DNA of 48,569 nucleotides from Streptomyces jumonjinensis (GTDB taxonomy: Bacteria > Actinomycetota > Actinomycetes > Streptomycetales > Streptomycetaceae): NCBI RefSeq assembly GCF_009600885.1, contig NZ_VCLA01000174.1:1-48569 (forward strand), written 5' to 3'. Made by a program: the position numbers and the translations under genes. The notes beneath the pieces are model-generated. The model had not been told where the DNA came from. It ran no database searches and saw only the letters and a list, made by a program, of their open reading frames with translations. The first letter of the stretch is position 1; each line of letters begins with the position of its first letter. Of this stretch, positions 39,663 through 48,458 are shown one piece after another.

Positions 39663-40814
39663 TCAGGAACCCGGCCCCGCCGCGTACCGCCAGAAGGCGC
39701 GCATCGAGTCCGGGCCGCTCGGTCCGGGCATCTCCCGCTGGGTCAGCAGTACCGCCACCGTCCCGGTGGACGGGGTGATGTGCCAGGACGTGCCGGTGCC
39801 GCCGACCCAGCCGTACCGCCCCGGCTCGTTCCAGGGCTCCACCGCCGCGACGTCGACCGCGCCGCCGTACCCCCACCCCTGCCCCTCCAGAAACAGCCCG
39901 CTCGCCTCGCGCTGGGCGCGGGTCAGGTGGTCCGTGGTCATCCGGCGCACCGAGTCCGCCGACAGCGTCTCGCGCCCGTCCACCGTCCCCCCGGCGAGCA
40001 GCATCCGGCCGAAGGCGAGCAGATCGTCGGCGGTGGAGACCAGCCCGCCTGCCGCGGAGGGGAAGGCGGGAGGGCTGCTCCACTCCCCGTCCGGGGCGTC
40101 GACCACGGCGAGAGCGCCGTCCGCGCCGGCGCGGTAGGAGCTGGTGAAGCGGCCGAGCTTCCGCGCCGGCACCGAGAACGCCGTGTCGGTCATGCCCAGC
40201 GGCTCGAACAACCGCTCGGCCAGAAACTCGGGGAGCGGCTGCCCCGAGGCCCTGGCGATCAGCACGCCCAGGATGTCGGAGCAGGTGTTGTACAGCCATG
40301 CCTCGCCGGGCTGGCGCAGCATCGGGATGCCCGCCAGCCGTGCCATCCACTCGTCCGGCGCGGGCACGGCCTGCGGCATCAGCGGCCCCTTCAACTCGCT
40401 GAACAGCGGCTGCACCGCCGGGAGCGAGAAGTCGGACGGGAAGCCGTATCCGGCGCGGAAGCTGAGCAGGTCCTCCACGGTGATGCCCCGGTCCGCCGGG
40501 ACCGCGTCGTCCACCGCGGCCTCCGGGATCCGTACCACCGTGGGGTCGGCCAGCTCCGGCAGCCAGGGGGCCACCAGATCCTCCAGCGCGATCGTGCCGT
40601 CGTCGATCAGCGTCATCGCGGCGGCGGTGGTGATCGGCTTGGTCACCGAGGCGAGCCGGAAGATCGTGTCCCGGGCCATGGGCGCGGTCCCCTCGGTGTC
40701 GACGGAGCCCACGACCGCCGCCTCGACCCGGTCGCCGTGTGCCACCAGACCGACCGCCCCCGGCATCGACCCGTCGTCGACATGGGCTTTCAGCACCTCG
40801 TGCAGGCTGGTCAT
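39663..40814 (-). CDS. Beta-lactamase-family serine hydrolase
   Basis: A 383-residue beta-lactamase-fold protein without a signal peptide. The S-x-x-K motif is SVTKP (about 57-60), the YxN motif is YNT in GEAWLYNTCSDILG near 167, and the third motif region is WVGGTGTSWHI near 345, where a His-Gly-Gly or Lys-Thr-Gly would stand in lactamases. It is probably an esterase or amidase. The ATG has ggtggag 2-8 bases upstream. It is only a distant relative of the hydrolase at 34287. Confidence 0.88.
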   Translation of the reverse strand: MTSLHEVLKAHVDDGSMPGAVGLVAHGDRVEAAVVGSVDTEGTAPMARDTIFRLASVTKPITTAAAMTLIDDGTIALEDLVAPWLPELADPTVVRIPEAAVDDAVPADRGITVEDLLSFRAGYGFPSDFSLPAVQPLFSELKGPLMPQAVPAPDEWMARLAGIPMLRQPGEAWLYNTCSDILGVLIARASGQPLPEFLAERLFEPLGMTDTAFSVPARKLGRFTSSYRAGADGALAVVDAPDGEWSSPPAFPSAAGGLVSTADDLLAFGRMLLAGGTVDGRETLSADSVRRMTTDHLTRAQREASGLFLEGQGWGYGGAVDVAAVEPWNEPGRYGWVGGTGTSWHITPSTGTVAVLLTQREMPGPSGPDSMRAFWRYAAGPGS

Positions 40815-41016
40815 CGCTCCACCTTCCGCTCGTACGTTCGAAGAGTGGGGACTCCTGGGACGGCCGGGACTCATCGGCCCGGACTCATGAGTCCCGGAGC
40901 CACCGGAGACGCGCTGCCGGCTCAGCTCGCGCTCAGCGTCACCCCGATGCCCACTGCCCACCGCCCTCCATCCTGCCGCCGCGACCCCCGGCGTGCCGGA
41001 TCTCTCCCCTGCGCGA

Positions 41017-41508
41017 TCACTCCGCGCGTTCCCGTACGTCCACCAGTTCGCCGCCCGCGTGCTCGATCAGCGTCTTCGGGTCGAGGGGGAACACCGTGTG
41101 CGGGGTCCCGGCCGCCGCCCACACCACCGGGTGATCCAGCAGCGCGCGGTCGGCCAGCACCCGGGTCCTGGTGACATGCCCGAAGGGGGGTACGCCGCCG
41201 ATCGCGTACCCCGTCGTCCGCCGGACGAGATCGGCGTTCGCGCGCTTGACGGACGCCGCGCCCAGTTCCTCCCGTACCCGCTCCACATCCACCCGGGACG
41301 AGCCGTCCATCAGCACCAGCACCGGCTTCGAGTCCGCCTCGAAGATCAGTGACTTGACGATCTCGCTGACATCGCAGCCGATCGCGGCAGCGGCGTCCGC
41401 CGCGGTGCGGACCGCGTCCGGGAAACGGCGGACCGGTACATCGAGGTCCAGCCCGCGCAGGGCTTCGGCGAATCGGGGATGGGCTTCGGCGGCGGGGTGA
41501 GTGCTCAT
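41017..41508 (-). CDS. YbaK/EbsC-family aminoacyl-tRNA deacylase-like protein
   Basis: A 163-residue single-domain protein of the YbaK/ProX fold. AAAAIGCDVSEIVKSLIFE carries the conserved Lys near residue 52, VLMDGSSRVD, and TTGYAIGGVPPFGH near 100 is the substrate-pocket Gly-rich loop. Relatives hydrolyse mischarged Cys- or Ala-tRNA(Pro). The ATG at 41508 gives MSTHPAAEAHPRFAEALRGL. It diverges from the PPOX gene across 162 bases. Confidence 0.9.
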   Translation of the reverse strand: MSTHPAAEAHPRFAEALRGLDLDVPVRRFPDAVRTAADAAAAIGCDVSEIVKSLIFEADSKPVLVLMDGSSRVDVERVREELGAASVKRANADLVRRTTGYAIGGVPPFGHVTRTRVLADRALLDHPVVWAAAGTPHTVFPLDPKTLIEHAGGELVDVRERAE

Positions 41509-41670
41509 GCGCCGTCACGCTAGCGGTAGCCGTACGGGCCGGGCGAAGGGAATTCGCCCCCCGCCATGGGGCGTGCCCGCCACCCGGCGGGGCGGCGACG
41601 GCGGCGACAGGAGCCACGCCCTCGGCGTGCCTGATCACCCGTCAGCCCGGGACTGCCCGAATATGGCCAA

Positions 41671-42099
41671 ATGGCGAAAATGATGACGAAGGGCGAGTGG
41701 CACAGATTTGTCTCCGAGGGCACCCGCACCGCGAAACTCTCGACCGTGCGCGCTGACGGCAGCCCGCATATCGCTCCGGTGTGGTTCCTCCTCGACGGGG
41801 ACGAACTGGTCTTCAACACCGGCAAGGGGACGGTGAAGGGCCGCAATCTGATCAGGGACGGCAGGGTCGCGATCTGCGTGGACGACGACGAGCCGCCCTT
41901 CGGCTTCGTGGTGCTCCAGGGGGAGGCGGAGGTGAGCGAGGACCAGGAGCAGGCGCGGCACTGGGCGACGCGGATCGCGGCCCGATACATGGGCGAGGAC
42001 GTGGCCGAGCAGTTCGGCGAACGCAACAGCGGCCCCGGTGAGCTGACGGTCCGGGTCAGGGTCGGCAAGGCCGTCGCGATCGCCGCGGTGGCCGACTGA
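41671..42099 (+). CDS. PPOX-class F420/FMN-dependent oxidoreductase-like protein
   Basis: A 142-residue split-barrel flavin or F420 protein. RTAKLSTVRADGSPHIAPVWFLLDGDELVFNT (about 18-50) is the characteristic cofactor-binding start, followed by GKGTVKGRNLIRDGRVAICVDD and FVVLQGEAEV. Family members reduce small molecules with F420H2 or bind FMN or heme. The ATG at 41671 is used (MAKMMTKGEWHRF), with an internal ATG at 41683 as alternative. The substrate is unknown. Confidence 0.88.
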   Translation: MAKMMTKGEWHRFVSEGTRTAKLSTVRADGSPHIAPVWFLLDGDELVFNTGKGTVKGRNLIRDGRVAICVDDDEPPFGFVVLQGEAEVSEDQEQARHWATRIAARYMGEDVAEQFGERNSGPGELTVRVRVGKAVAIAAVAD

Positions 42100-42210
42100 C
42101 CGGCGCGGGTCGGGGCCGGTCCGGGCCGCGGTCGGGCGAGCGGGCGCCCGCCGGGCCCGGGCCGCACCCGGAGCGGCCCGGACCGGCCGACAGCTGAGTC
42201 AGACCCGGGC

Positions 42211-42243
42211 CGGACCCGGATCGGACCCGGATCGGACCCGGAT
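42211..42243. repeat. 11-bp tandem repeat, three copies
   Basis: cggacccggat is repeated exactly at 42211, 42222 and 42233, with looser copies (agacccggatcag) before and after, up to the mannosyltransferase stop. The 42100-42291 gap between the convergent genes contains these repeats and no clear hairpin terminator. Confidence 0.9.
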
Positions 42244-42291
42244 CAGACATCAGATCGGAGCGGGGGCCAGACCCGGATCAGAGAGCGGGGA

Positions 42292-44064
42292 TCAGACCCA
42301 GGTGTCCAGCCACATCCGGTCCCGCCAGTCCTCCACCGGAATCGGCGTCCCCGTGTACAGCGGGTAGAAGTAGATGAAGTTCCAGACGATCAGCAGCACC
42401 AGCACCCCCGCGCCGATCGCGCCGATCGCCCGCCGCCGCTCGTCCGACCCCGGCGGCCCCAGCATCGCCCCGATCATCATGGCCACCGCCAGACAGAGGA
42501 ACGGCACGAACACCACCGCGTAGAACAGGAAGATCGTCCGCTCCTGGTAGAGGAACCAGGGCAGCCACCCGGCCGCGATCCCGCACGCGATCGCGCCCGC
42601 CCGCCAGTCCCGGCGGAAGAACCAGCGCCACAGCACGTACAGGATCGCGAAGCACGCCGCCCACCACAGCAGCGGAGTGCCCAGCGCCAGCACCTCGCTG
42701 GCGCACTTGTCCGCCGTGTCCGCCGGACAGCCGCCCTGCCCCGCCGCCCGATCCTCGTAGTAGTACGAGACCGGACGGCCCAGGACGATCCAGCTCCACG
42801 GGTTCGACTCGTAGGCGTGACCGGACTTCAGGTTCACATGGAAGCTGTAGACCTCGGTCTCGTAGTGCCAGAAGCTCCGCAGCGCGGCCGGAACCCAGCT
42901 CATGCCGAACTGCGGCAGATCGATCTCGCCCAGCAGCGGAAGGGTGACGCTGTCGGGGGAGAGCCCGGCCCGGTGGTCCGCCCAGTCCCGGTAGTGGCCG
43001 CCCTTCGTGGCGAACCAGCCCGACCACGACACCATGTAGGTCGCCAGCGCCACCGGCACCGTCGAGACGAACGCCGGTACGAGGTCCTTCCGCAGCACCG
43101 CCCGGTACGGCCGCATCGCGCCCGCCGTGCGCCGCGCGCCCACATCCCACAGCACCGCCATGACGCAGAACGCGGCCATCACATACAGGCCGTTCCACTT
43201 GGTGCCCGCGGCCAGTCCCAGCATCACCCCGGCCGTCAGCCGCCAGGGCCGCCACCCCAGCCGCAGCGACTCGGCGATCCCGGCGTCCGGCCGCAGCACC
43301 CCGTCCTCGTCCTCCGGCAGCGCAGCCGCCAGCTTCCGCCGCGCCCAGTCCCGGTCGGCGACCAGAGCGCCGAAGGCGGCGAGCACGAAGAACATCAGCA
43401 CCAGGTCGAGCAGCGCCGTCCGGCTCATCACGAAGTGCAGCCCGTCCACCGCGAGCAGCGCGCCCGCCAGACAGCCCAGGAAGGTCGAGCGGAACAGCCT
43501 GCGGCCGATCCGGCAGAGCATCAGCACCGAGAGCGTGCCGAGCACCGCGACCATGAAGCGCCAGCCGAAGGGCGTGAAGTCGAAGAGCTTCTCGCCGATG
43601 CCGATGATCCATTTCCCGACCGGCGGATGCACCACATATCCGGGGTCGGTCGGGAGCGCGACGACCGAGGGGTCCTTGAGGATCGACTTGTCGATGTCCT
43701 TGGGCCAGTGGCCCTCGTACCCCTTGTTGATCAGCGACCAGGCGTCTTTGGCGTAGTACGTCTCGTCGAATATCACCGCGTGCGGCTTGCCGAGGTTCCA
43801 GAAGCGCAGCACGCCCGCGACCAGCGCCACCAGCAGCGGCCCCAGCCAGGCGGAGGCCCGCAGCAGCGGATTCACCGCCGCCGGCGCGATGCCGAAGACC
43901 GGCCACAGCCGTTCGGAGGGGCGGGTGTAGGGGGGGACCAGGCGTTCGCGCAGCCCGATCACGGAAGGGGGCGCATAGCCGAATCTGCGCAGCCGATGCT
44001 GCCAGCCGGGGGGCTGCTCGTCGGCGTCCTTGCCCTGGAGGGTCTGTGGCGCGGTACTGGTCAC
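42292..44064 (-). CDS. pmt: Protein O-mannosyltransferase (GT39 family)
   Basis: A 590-residue polytopic membrane enzyme that transfers mannose from polyprenyl-phosphate-mannose to Ser or Thr of secreted proteins. The catalytic Asp-Glu loop is IFDETYYAKDAW near residue 80. Luminal HPPVGKW, FGWRF and a GTKWNG helix follow, with about eleven membrane helices. The C-terminal part has the PMT_4TMC-type end (FLYQERTIFLFYAVVFVPF, then YPLYTGTPI). Mycobacterial Rv1002c is the same enzyme beside rsmI, as here. The GTG at 44064 gives MTSTAPQTLQGKDADEQPPG. It diverges from rsmI across 177 bases of Pro/Gly-coding-like GC-rich sequence. Confidence 0.92.
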   Translation of the reverse strand: MTSTAPQTLQGKDADEQPPGWQHRLRRFGYAPPSVIGLRERLVPPYTRPSERLWPVFGIAPAAVNPLLRASAWLGPLLVALVAGVLRFWNLGKPHAVIFDETYYAKDAWSLINKGYEGHWPKDIDKSILKDPSVVALPTDPGYVVHPPVGKWIIGIGEKLFDFTPFGWRFMVAVLGTLSVLMLCRIGRRLFRSTFLGCLAGALLAVDGLHFVMSRTALLDLVLMFFVLAAFGALVADRDWARRKLAAALPEDEDGVLRPDAGIAESLRLGWRPWRLTAGVMLGLAAGTKWNGLYVMAAFCVMAVLWDVGARRTAGAMRPYRAVLRKDLVPAFVSTVPVALATYMVSWSGWFATKGGHYRDWADHRAGLSPDSVTLPLLGEIDLPQFGMSWVPAALRSFWHYETEVYSFHVNLKSGHAYESNPWSWIVLGRPVSYYYEDRAAGQGGCPADTADKCASEVLALGTPLLWWAACFAILYVLWRWFFRRDWRAGAIACGIAAGWLPWFLYQERTIFLFYAVVFVPFLCLAVAMMIGAMLGPPGSDERRRAIGAIGAGVLVLLIVWNFIYFYPLYTGTPIPVEDWRDRMWLDTWV

Positions 44065-44241
44065 CGCGCCATCGTAGGGAACGTCCGTGTGAGCGGCGTG
44101 CCTCCCGCCCGCCGCCGCCCCGGAAGAGAGCCCTCCGTGCCCCCGGGGAAACCCCGCCGCCGCCCCCGGAGGGCCCCTTGGGAAAGCCCTGGCACCCCGC
44201 CCCCGGGAGAGCTTCCCCGCCGCCCTGGGAGAATGGCGTAC

Positions 44242-45156
44242 GTGACCACTGTGCCGCCTTCCGATACGCCCGCAGCCCCCCCGGCCCCCGCCTCCGACCG
44301 GGCGGGAGTGCTGGTCCTGGCCGGAACCCCGATCGGCGACGTCGCCGACGCCCCGCCCCGCCTCGCCGCCGAGCTGGCGGGCGCCGACGTCATCGCCGCC
44401 GAGGACACCCGCAGGCTGCGGCGGCTCACCCAGGCGCTCGGCGTCCAGACCTCCGGTCGGGTGGTCTCCTACTTCGAGGGCAATGAGTCCGCCCGTACAC
44501 CGGAGCTCGTCGACGCCCTCGCCGGCGGCGCGCGGGTGCTCCTGGTCACCGACGCGGGGATGCCCTCCGTCTCCGACCCCGGCTACCGGCTGGTCGCCGC
44601 CGCCGTCGAGAAGGACATCCGGGTCACCGCCGTCCCCGGCCCCTCCGCCGTGCTCACCGCGCTCGCCCTCTCCGGGCTCCCGGTGGACCGCTTCTGCTTC
44701 GAGGGCTTTCTGCCCCGCAAGTCCGGCGAGCGCCTCGCCAGGCTGCGCGAGAACGAGAACGAGCGCCGCACCCTCGTCTACTTCGAGGCCCCGCACCGGC
44801 TCGACGCCGCGCTCGCCGCGATGGCCGAGGTCTTCGGCGCGGACCGCCGGGCCGCCGTCTGCCGGGAGCTGACCAAGACCTACGAGGAGGTCAAGCGCGG
44901 CCCGCTGGCCGAGCTGGCCGCCTGGGCGGCGGACGGCGTACGCGGCGAGATCACCGTGGTGGTCGAGGGCGCGCCCGCCCCGGGGCCCGGCGATCTCGAC
45001 CCCGCCGAGCTGGTGCGCAGGGTACGGGCGCGCGAGGAGGCGGGGGAGCGGCGCAAGGAGGCCATCGCGGCGGTCGCCGCCGAGGCAGGACTGCCCAAGC
45101 GCGAGGTGTTCGACGCCGTCGTGGCGGCAAAGAATTCCGCTCCACCGGCCCCCTGA
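44242..45156 (+). CDS. rsmI: 16S rRNA (cytidine(1402)-2'-O)-methyltransferase RsmI
   Basis: This enzyme adds the 2'-O-methyl group to C1402 in the ribosomal decoding centre, using SAM. The 304-residue protein has a Pro/Ala N-terminal tail, then LVLAGTPIGDVADAPPR, AAEDTRRLRRLT, LLVTDAGMPSVSDPGYRLV near 98, VPGPSAVLTALALSGLP and FEGFLPRKSGER. FVYFEAPHRL-type sequence (LVYFEAPHRLDAAL) and CRELTKTYEEV complete it. I prefer GTG at 44242 because gggaga is 9 bases upstream; an in-frame ATG at 44233 is immediately adjacent to that leader. Confidence 0.93.
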   Translation: MTTVPPSDTPAAPPAPASDRAGVLVLAGTPIGDVADAPPRLAAELAGADVIAAEDTRRLRRLTQALGVQTSGRVVSYFEGNESARTPELVDALAGGARVLLVTDAGMPSVSDPGYRLVAAAVEKDIRVTAVPGPSAVLTALALSGLPVDRFCFEGFLPRKSGERLARLRENENERRTLVYFEAPHRLDAALAAMAEVFGADRRAAVCRELTKTYEEVKRGPLAELAAWAADGVRGEITVVVEGAPAPGPGDLDPAELVRRVRAREEAGERRKEAIAAVAAEAGLPKREVFDAVVAAKNSAPPAP

Positions 45157-45305
45157 CACGTAAAGGATTACGGTAGAAGGCAAAGCGCAGACCGGGTCCG
45201 GAGCCATATGGGCATGGGAAGGCCCAAGACCGCTCCAATATTCGACAGGCGATGATGCGCTCCCGCCGGAATGGGCGTCCACTGGGTCAGTGGAGAGGAG
45301 CAGGC

Positions 45306-45749
45306 ATGAGTGAGATCACGGGCGCCGCCAGGGTCCACGAGGCGTACGCCTTCGCTTGTATGCGCTGCGGGCACGGCTGGGAGCAAGCGTACGAAATCGA
45401 GCACCATATCGACACGGCCGGCCATGAATACGTCGTCTACAAGGCGAACGGCGCCCGGGTGCCGTCGCCGCTGTCGAGCCCCGACTGCACGAACTGCGGG
45501 GGGCATGTCGTACGGATCATGCGGGCCGGGCAGGTCTCGTCGGTGCTGGATCTGATGGCGCGTTCCGCGGACCCGGAGCGGATCGCCCGCCCCGTGCGCG
45601 AGACCAGGCCCGCGCCGATCGCGGGACCGGTCGGGGTGGGGGACGATCTCGTGGAGGTCCCCCGGGAACAGCCCGCACAGCCGGTGCCGGCCAAGGCCCA
45701 CCACCACTGGCATCTCTCCGATCTGCTGCACCCCTTCCACCGGAGGTAG
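45306..45749 (+). CDS. Zinc-ribbon-like protein with His-rich tail, function unknown
   Basis: A 147-residue soluble protein I do not recognise as a named family. It has paired cysteines CMRC (about residues 18-21) and CTNC (about 61-64), which would form one zinc ribbon, and a His-rich end (KAHHHWHLSDLLHPFH). The ATG is well supported by gagaggagcaggc. It lies between rsmI and tatD, both in the same direction, and could share their transcript. The middle is Pro/Arg-rich and probably disordered. Confidence 0.8.
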   Translation: MSEITGAARVHEAYAFACMRCGHGWEQAYEIEHHIDTAGHEYVVYKANGARVPSPLSSPDCTNCGGHVVRIMRAGQVSSVLDLMARSADPERIARPVRETRPAPIAGPVGVGDDLVEVPREQPAQPVPAKAHHHWHLSDLLHPFHRR

Positions 45750-45817
45750 CCCGGTCCGTCCGAGGCGGGCATCGCCCTGGCTGAGGGAACGGCGGCCCGC
45801 CTCGTAGGATCGCGGCC

Positions 45818-46687
45818 ATGACCTCGAAGTCCACCCCGCCGCCGCTGCCCGAACCGCTCAGGATCCCGGTCGCCGACTCCCACACCCACCTGGACATGCA
45901 GGAGGGCACCGTCGAGGAGGCGCTCGCACGGGCGGCGGCCGTGGGGGTGGTCTCAGTCGTCCAGGTGGGGTGCGACGTCAAGGGCTCCCGCTGGGCGGCC
46001 CAGACCGCCGCCGACCACGACAGCGTGCACGCGGCGGTGGCGCTGCACCCCAATGAGGCCCCCCGGATCGTCTTCGGCGATCCCGACGGCTGGTCCCGGC
46101 AGGACGCGCGGGAGGCCGGAGGGGACGGCGCGCTCGACGACGCGCTCGCCGAGATCGACGAGCTGGCCGCACTGCCGCAGGTCCGCGCGGTCGGTGAGAC
46201 CGGGCTCGACTACTTCCGCACCGGGCCGGAGGGCGTCGCCGCCCAGGAACGCTCTTTCCGCGCCCATATCGAGATCGCGAAACGGCACGGAAAAGCGCTG
46301 GTCATTCACGACCGGGACGCGCACGCGGACGTACTGCGCATACTCGCCGAGGAAGGCGCGCCGGAGCGCACGATCTTCCACTGCTATTCCGGAGACGCGG
46401 AAATGGCGCGGGTGTGCGCCAAGGCGGGCTATTACCTGTCCTTCGCGGGCAATGTGACCTTCAAGAACGCCCAGCCGCTGCGTGATGCGCTCATGGCCGC
46501 CCCGCGTGAACTGGTCCTGGTGGAGACCGACGCGCCCTTTCTCACGCCCGCGCCCTATCGCGGGCGGCCCAATGCGCCCTACCTCATTCCGGTGACGCTC
46601 CGGGCGATGGCGGCGGTGAAGGGGCTGGACGAGGACACCCTGGCCGAGGCCGTGGCGGTGAACACGGCCGAGGCGTTCGACTACTGA
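45818..46687 (+). CDS. tatD: TatD-family metal-dependent DNase
   Basis: A 289-residue TIM-barrel hydrolase with every TatD metal ligand visible: ADSHTHLDM (His-x-His near residue 22), VGETGLDYFR (Glu near 125), LVIHDRDAH, TIFHCYSGD and LVETDAPFLTP (Asp near 231). RGRPNAPYLIP is the conserved tail. TatD is a 3'-5' DNase in repair and DNA degradation. The ATG at 45818 gives MTSKSTPPPLPEPLRIP. It precedes rpfB, as in other actinobacteria. Confidence 0.94.
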   Translation: MTSKSTPPPLPEPLRIPVADSHTHLDMQEGTVEEALARAAAVGVVSVVQVGCDVKGSRWAAQTAADHDSVHAAVALHPNEAPRIVFGDPDGWSRQDAREAGGDGALDDALAEIDELAALPQVRAVGETGLDYFRTGPEGVAAQERSFRAHIEIAKRHGKALVIHDRDAHADVLRILAEEGAPERTIFHCYSGDAEMARVCAKAGYYLSFAGNVTFKNAQPLRDALMAAPRELVLVETDAPFLTPAPYRGRPNAPYLIPVTLRAMAAVKGLDEDTLAEAVAVNTAEAFDY

Positions 46688-46814
46688 GCGACAGCGCTGC
46701 GGGGGTAGCGGCGCGACACAGCGTGACCGAATGGCTTTGGACAGTGAGCGTCGCTCCGATACCATCCGGCCGCAGTGCCATCGGTCGGACCGGGCCCGGA
46801 CCCTACGGAGCGTC

Positions 46815-48458
46815 GTGAACGATCTGAGCCGTCTCAGCGGCCTGAGCAACGACGGGACCCGGACCGCCCCCGGGTACGCCGGCTATCCGGCGGAAGGCTT
46901 GGACGGCGCTCCGAGCGGCGAACGGGCCTGGACCGCCCCTGGCCATGCCGCCGCCACGGAGACCTTCACCCAGCCCTTCGCCTACGCCGGATACGCGACG
47001 GCCCGGGCGGACGCCTTCGAGGCGGCGTACGCGGACCCGTACGGGCCGACGGCTCCGGGACCGGGAACGTACGGACCGGAGGCGTACGGGCCGGGGGCCT
47101 ACGGCGCGGCGGTGCAAACGACCCCGGCCTACGGGACGGCACCCCACCCGCCGACGCTCCCGGACATCCCCAACTCCCCGGGCGTCCACCAGGGCGCACC
47201 CTCAGTCCTGCCAGCCCCCCCGGGGGCAGTCCCCTCAGTCCCCCCGGCGGCGTACGGCGGCCGGTTCACCGTCGCCCGCCGGAGCGCCGCCCCTGCGGGG
47301 GAGCCGGCCCCGGCCGGGAGCGCCCGCCGGCGGCGGCGCGGGGTCGACCGCCTCCGCCCCGACGCGGGGCCCGGGCTGCGCAGATTCCTGCCGCAGGCCC
47401 TGGTCGTCGTGGTCCTCGCGGGCGGCACCTCCGCCTTCGTCGCCAGCGACAAGGCCGTCCGCCTCACCGTCGACGGCCGCCCCCGCACCCTGCACACCTT
47501 CGCCGAGGACGTCCGCGAACTGCTGGCCGACGAAGGCGTGGGCGTCGGCGCGCACGACATCGTGGCCCCCGCGCCCGGCGAGGAACTCGCCAGCGGGGAC
47601 GAGATCGTCGTCCGCTACGGCCGCCCCGTCTCCCTCACCCTCGACGGGCAGCGCCGCCAGGTGTGGACCACCGCCCGCACCGTCGAGGGCGCGCTCCGCC
47701 AGCTCGGGGTACGGGCCGAGGGCGCGTATCTCTCCGCCTCCCGCTCCTCCGCGATCTCCCGCCACGGCCTCGCGCTGGACGTACGCACCGAACGCGCCGT
47801 GACCTTCCTCGCCGACGGCCGCACCCGCACCGTCCGCACCAACGCGGCGACCGTCGGCGAGGCCCTCGTCCGCGCGGGCATCCCCCTCGGCGGCCAGGAC
47901 ACCACCTCCGTACCGCTCGGCAGCTTCCCCCGCGACGGGCAGACCGTCACCGTCCTGCGGATCACCGGAAGCCGGGAGGTGCACGAGGAGCCGATCCCCT
48001 ACGAGGTGGTCAGAACGGGGGACCCGTCCCTCTTCACGGGCACCGAGATCGTCGCTCAGCAGGGCCGCCCGGGCGTGCGCCGGGTCACTTACCAGTTGCG
48101 CAGCGTCAACGGCGTCCGCGAGCGCCCCCGGAAGGTCGAGGACGAGGTGATCCAGGAGCCGGTCGCCCAGCGGGTCCTGGTGGGCACCGCCAGGCTGCCC
48201 GGCTCGGTGGTGGGCGCGGACGGCCTGGACTGGAGGGCGCTCGCGCGCTGCGAATCCGGCGGACGCGCGGGGGCGGTGGACCCTTCGGGGACCTATGGCG
48301 GGCTGTACCAGTTCGACACGGTCACCTGGCGCGCGCTGGGCGGCCGGGGCCGCCCGCAGGACGCGCCCGCAGCCGAGCAGACCTACCGTGCGAAGAAGCT
48401 GTACATCCAGCGGGGCGCATCCCCTTGGCCGCACTGCGGCCGCAGACTCTTCCGCTGA
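46815..48458 (+). CDS. rpfB: Resuscitation-promoting factor RpfB-like, DUF348-G5-Rpf
   Basis: A 547-residue wall-cleaving protein. A cytosolic Pro/Gly/Tyr-rich region (about 1-190, with YGPEAYGPGAYG repeats) is followed by a membrane helix (about 193-212). Three DUF348 (ubiquitin-like) domains occupy roughly 215-390, and a G5 domain (REVHEEPIPYEVVRTGD to VAQRVLVGT) is near 395-465. The C-terminus is the lysozyme-like Rpf domain, with catalytic Glu480 in ARCESGG, GTYGGLYQFDTVTWRALGG and the paired Cys near the end. It cleaves peptidoglycan and promotes spore germination or regrowth. The GTG at 46815 has ggag 4-5 bases upstream. Its partner in related genomes, ksgA, would lie just past the window. 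Confidence 0.92.
   Translation: MNDLSRLSGLSNDGTRTAPGYAGYPAEGLDGAPSGERAWTAPGHAAATETFTQPFAYAGYATARADAFEAAYADPYGPTAPGPGTYGPEAYGPGAYGAAVQTTPAYGTAPHPPTLPDIPNSPGVHQGAPSVLPAPPGAVPSVPPAAYGGRFTVARRSAAPAGEPAPAGSARRRRRGVDRLRPDAGPGLRRFLPQALVVVVLAGGTSAFVASDKAVRLTVDGRPRTLHTFAEDVRELLADEGVGVGAHDIVAPAPGEELASGDEIVVRYGRPVSLTLDGQRRQVWTTARTVEGALRQLGVRAEGAYLSASRSSAISRHGLALDVRTERAVTFLADGRTRTVRTNAATVGEALVRAGIPLGGQDTTSVPLGSFPRDGQTVTVLRITGSREVHEEPIPYEVVRTGDPSLFTGTEIVAQQGRPGVRRVTYQLRSVNGVRERPRKVEDEVIQEPVAQRVLVGTARLPGSVVGADGLDWRALARCESGGRAGAVDPSGTYGGLYQFDTVTWRALGGRGRPQDAPAAEQTYRAKKLYIQRGASPWPHCGRRLFR

Noticed and set aside
34287..40814. The two beta-lactamase-fold proteins as antibiotic resistance genes
   Set aside because: Neither has a signal peptide or the lactamase KTG/omega-loop features; esterase-like relatives fit better.
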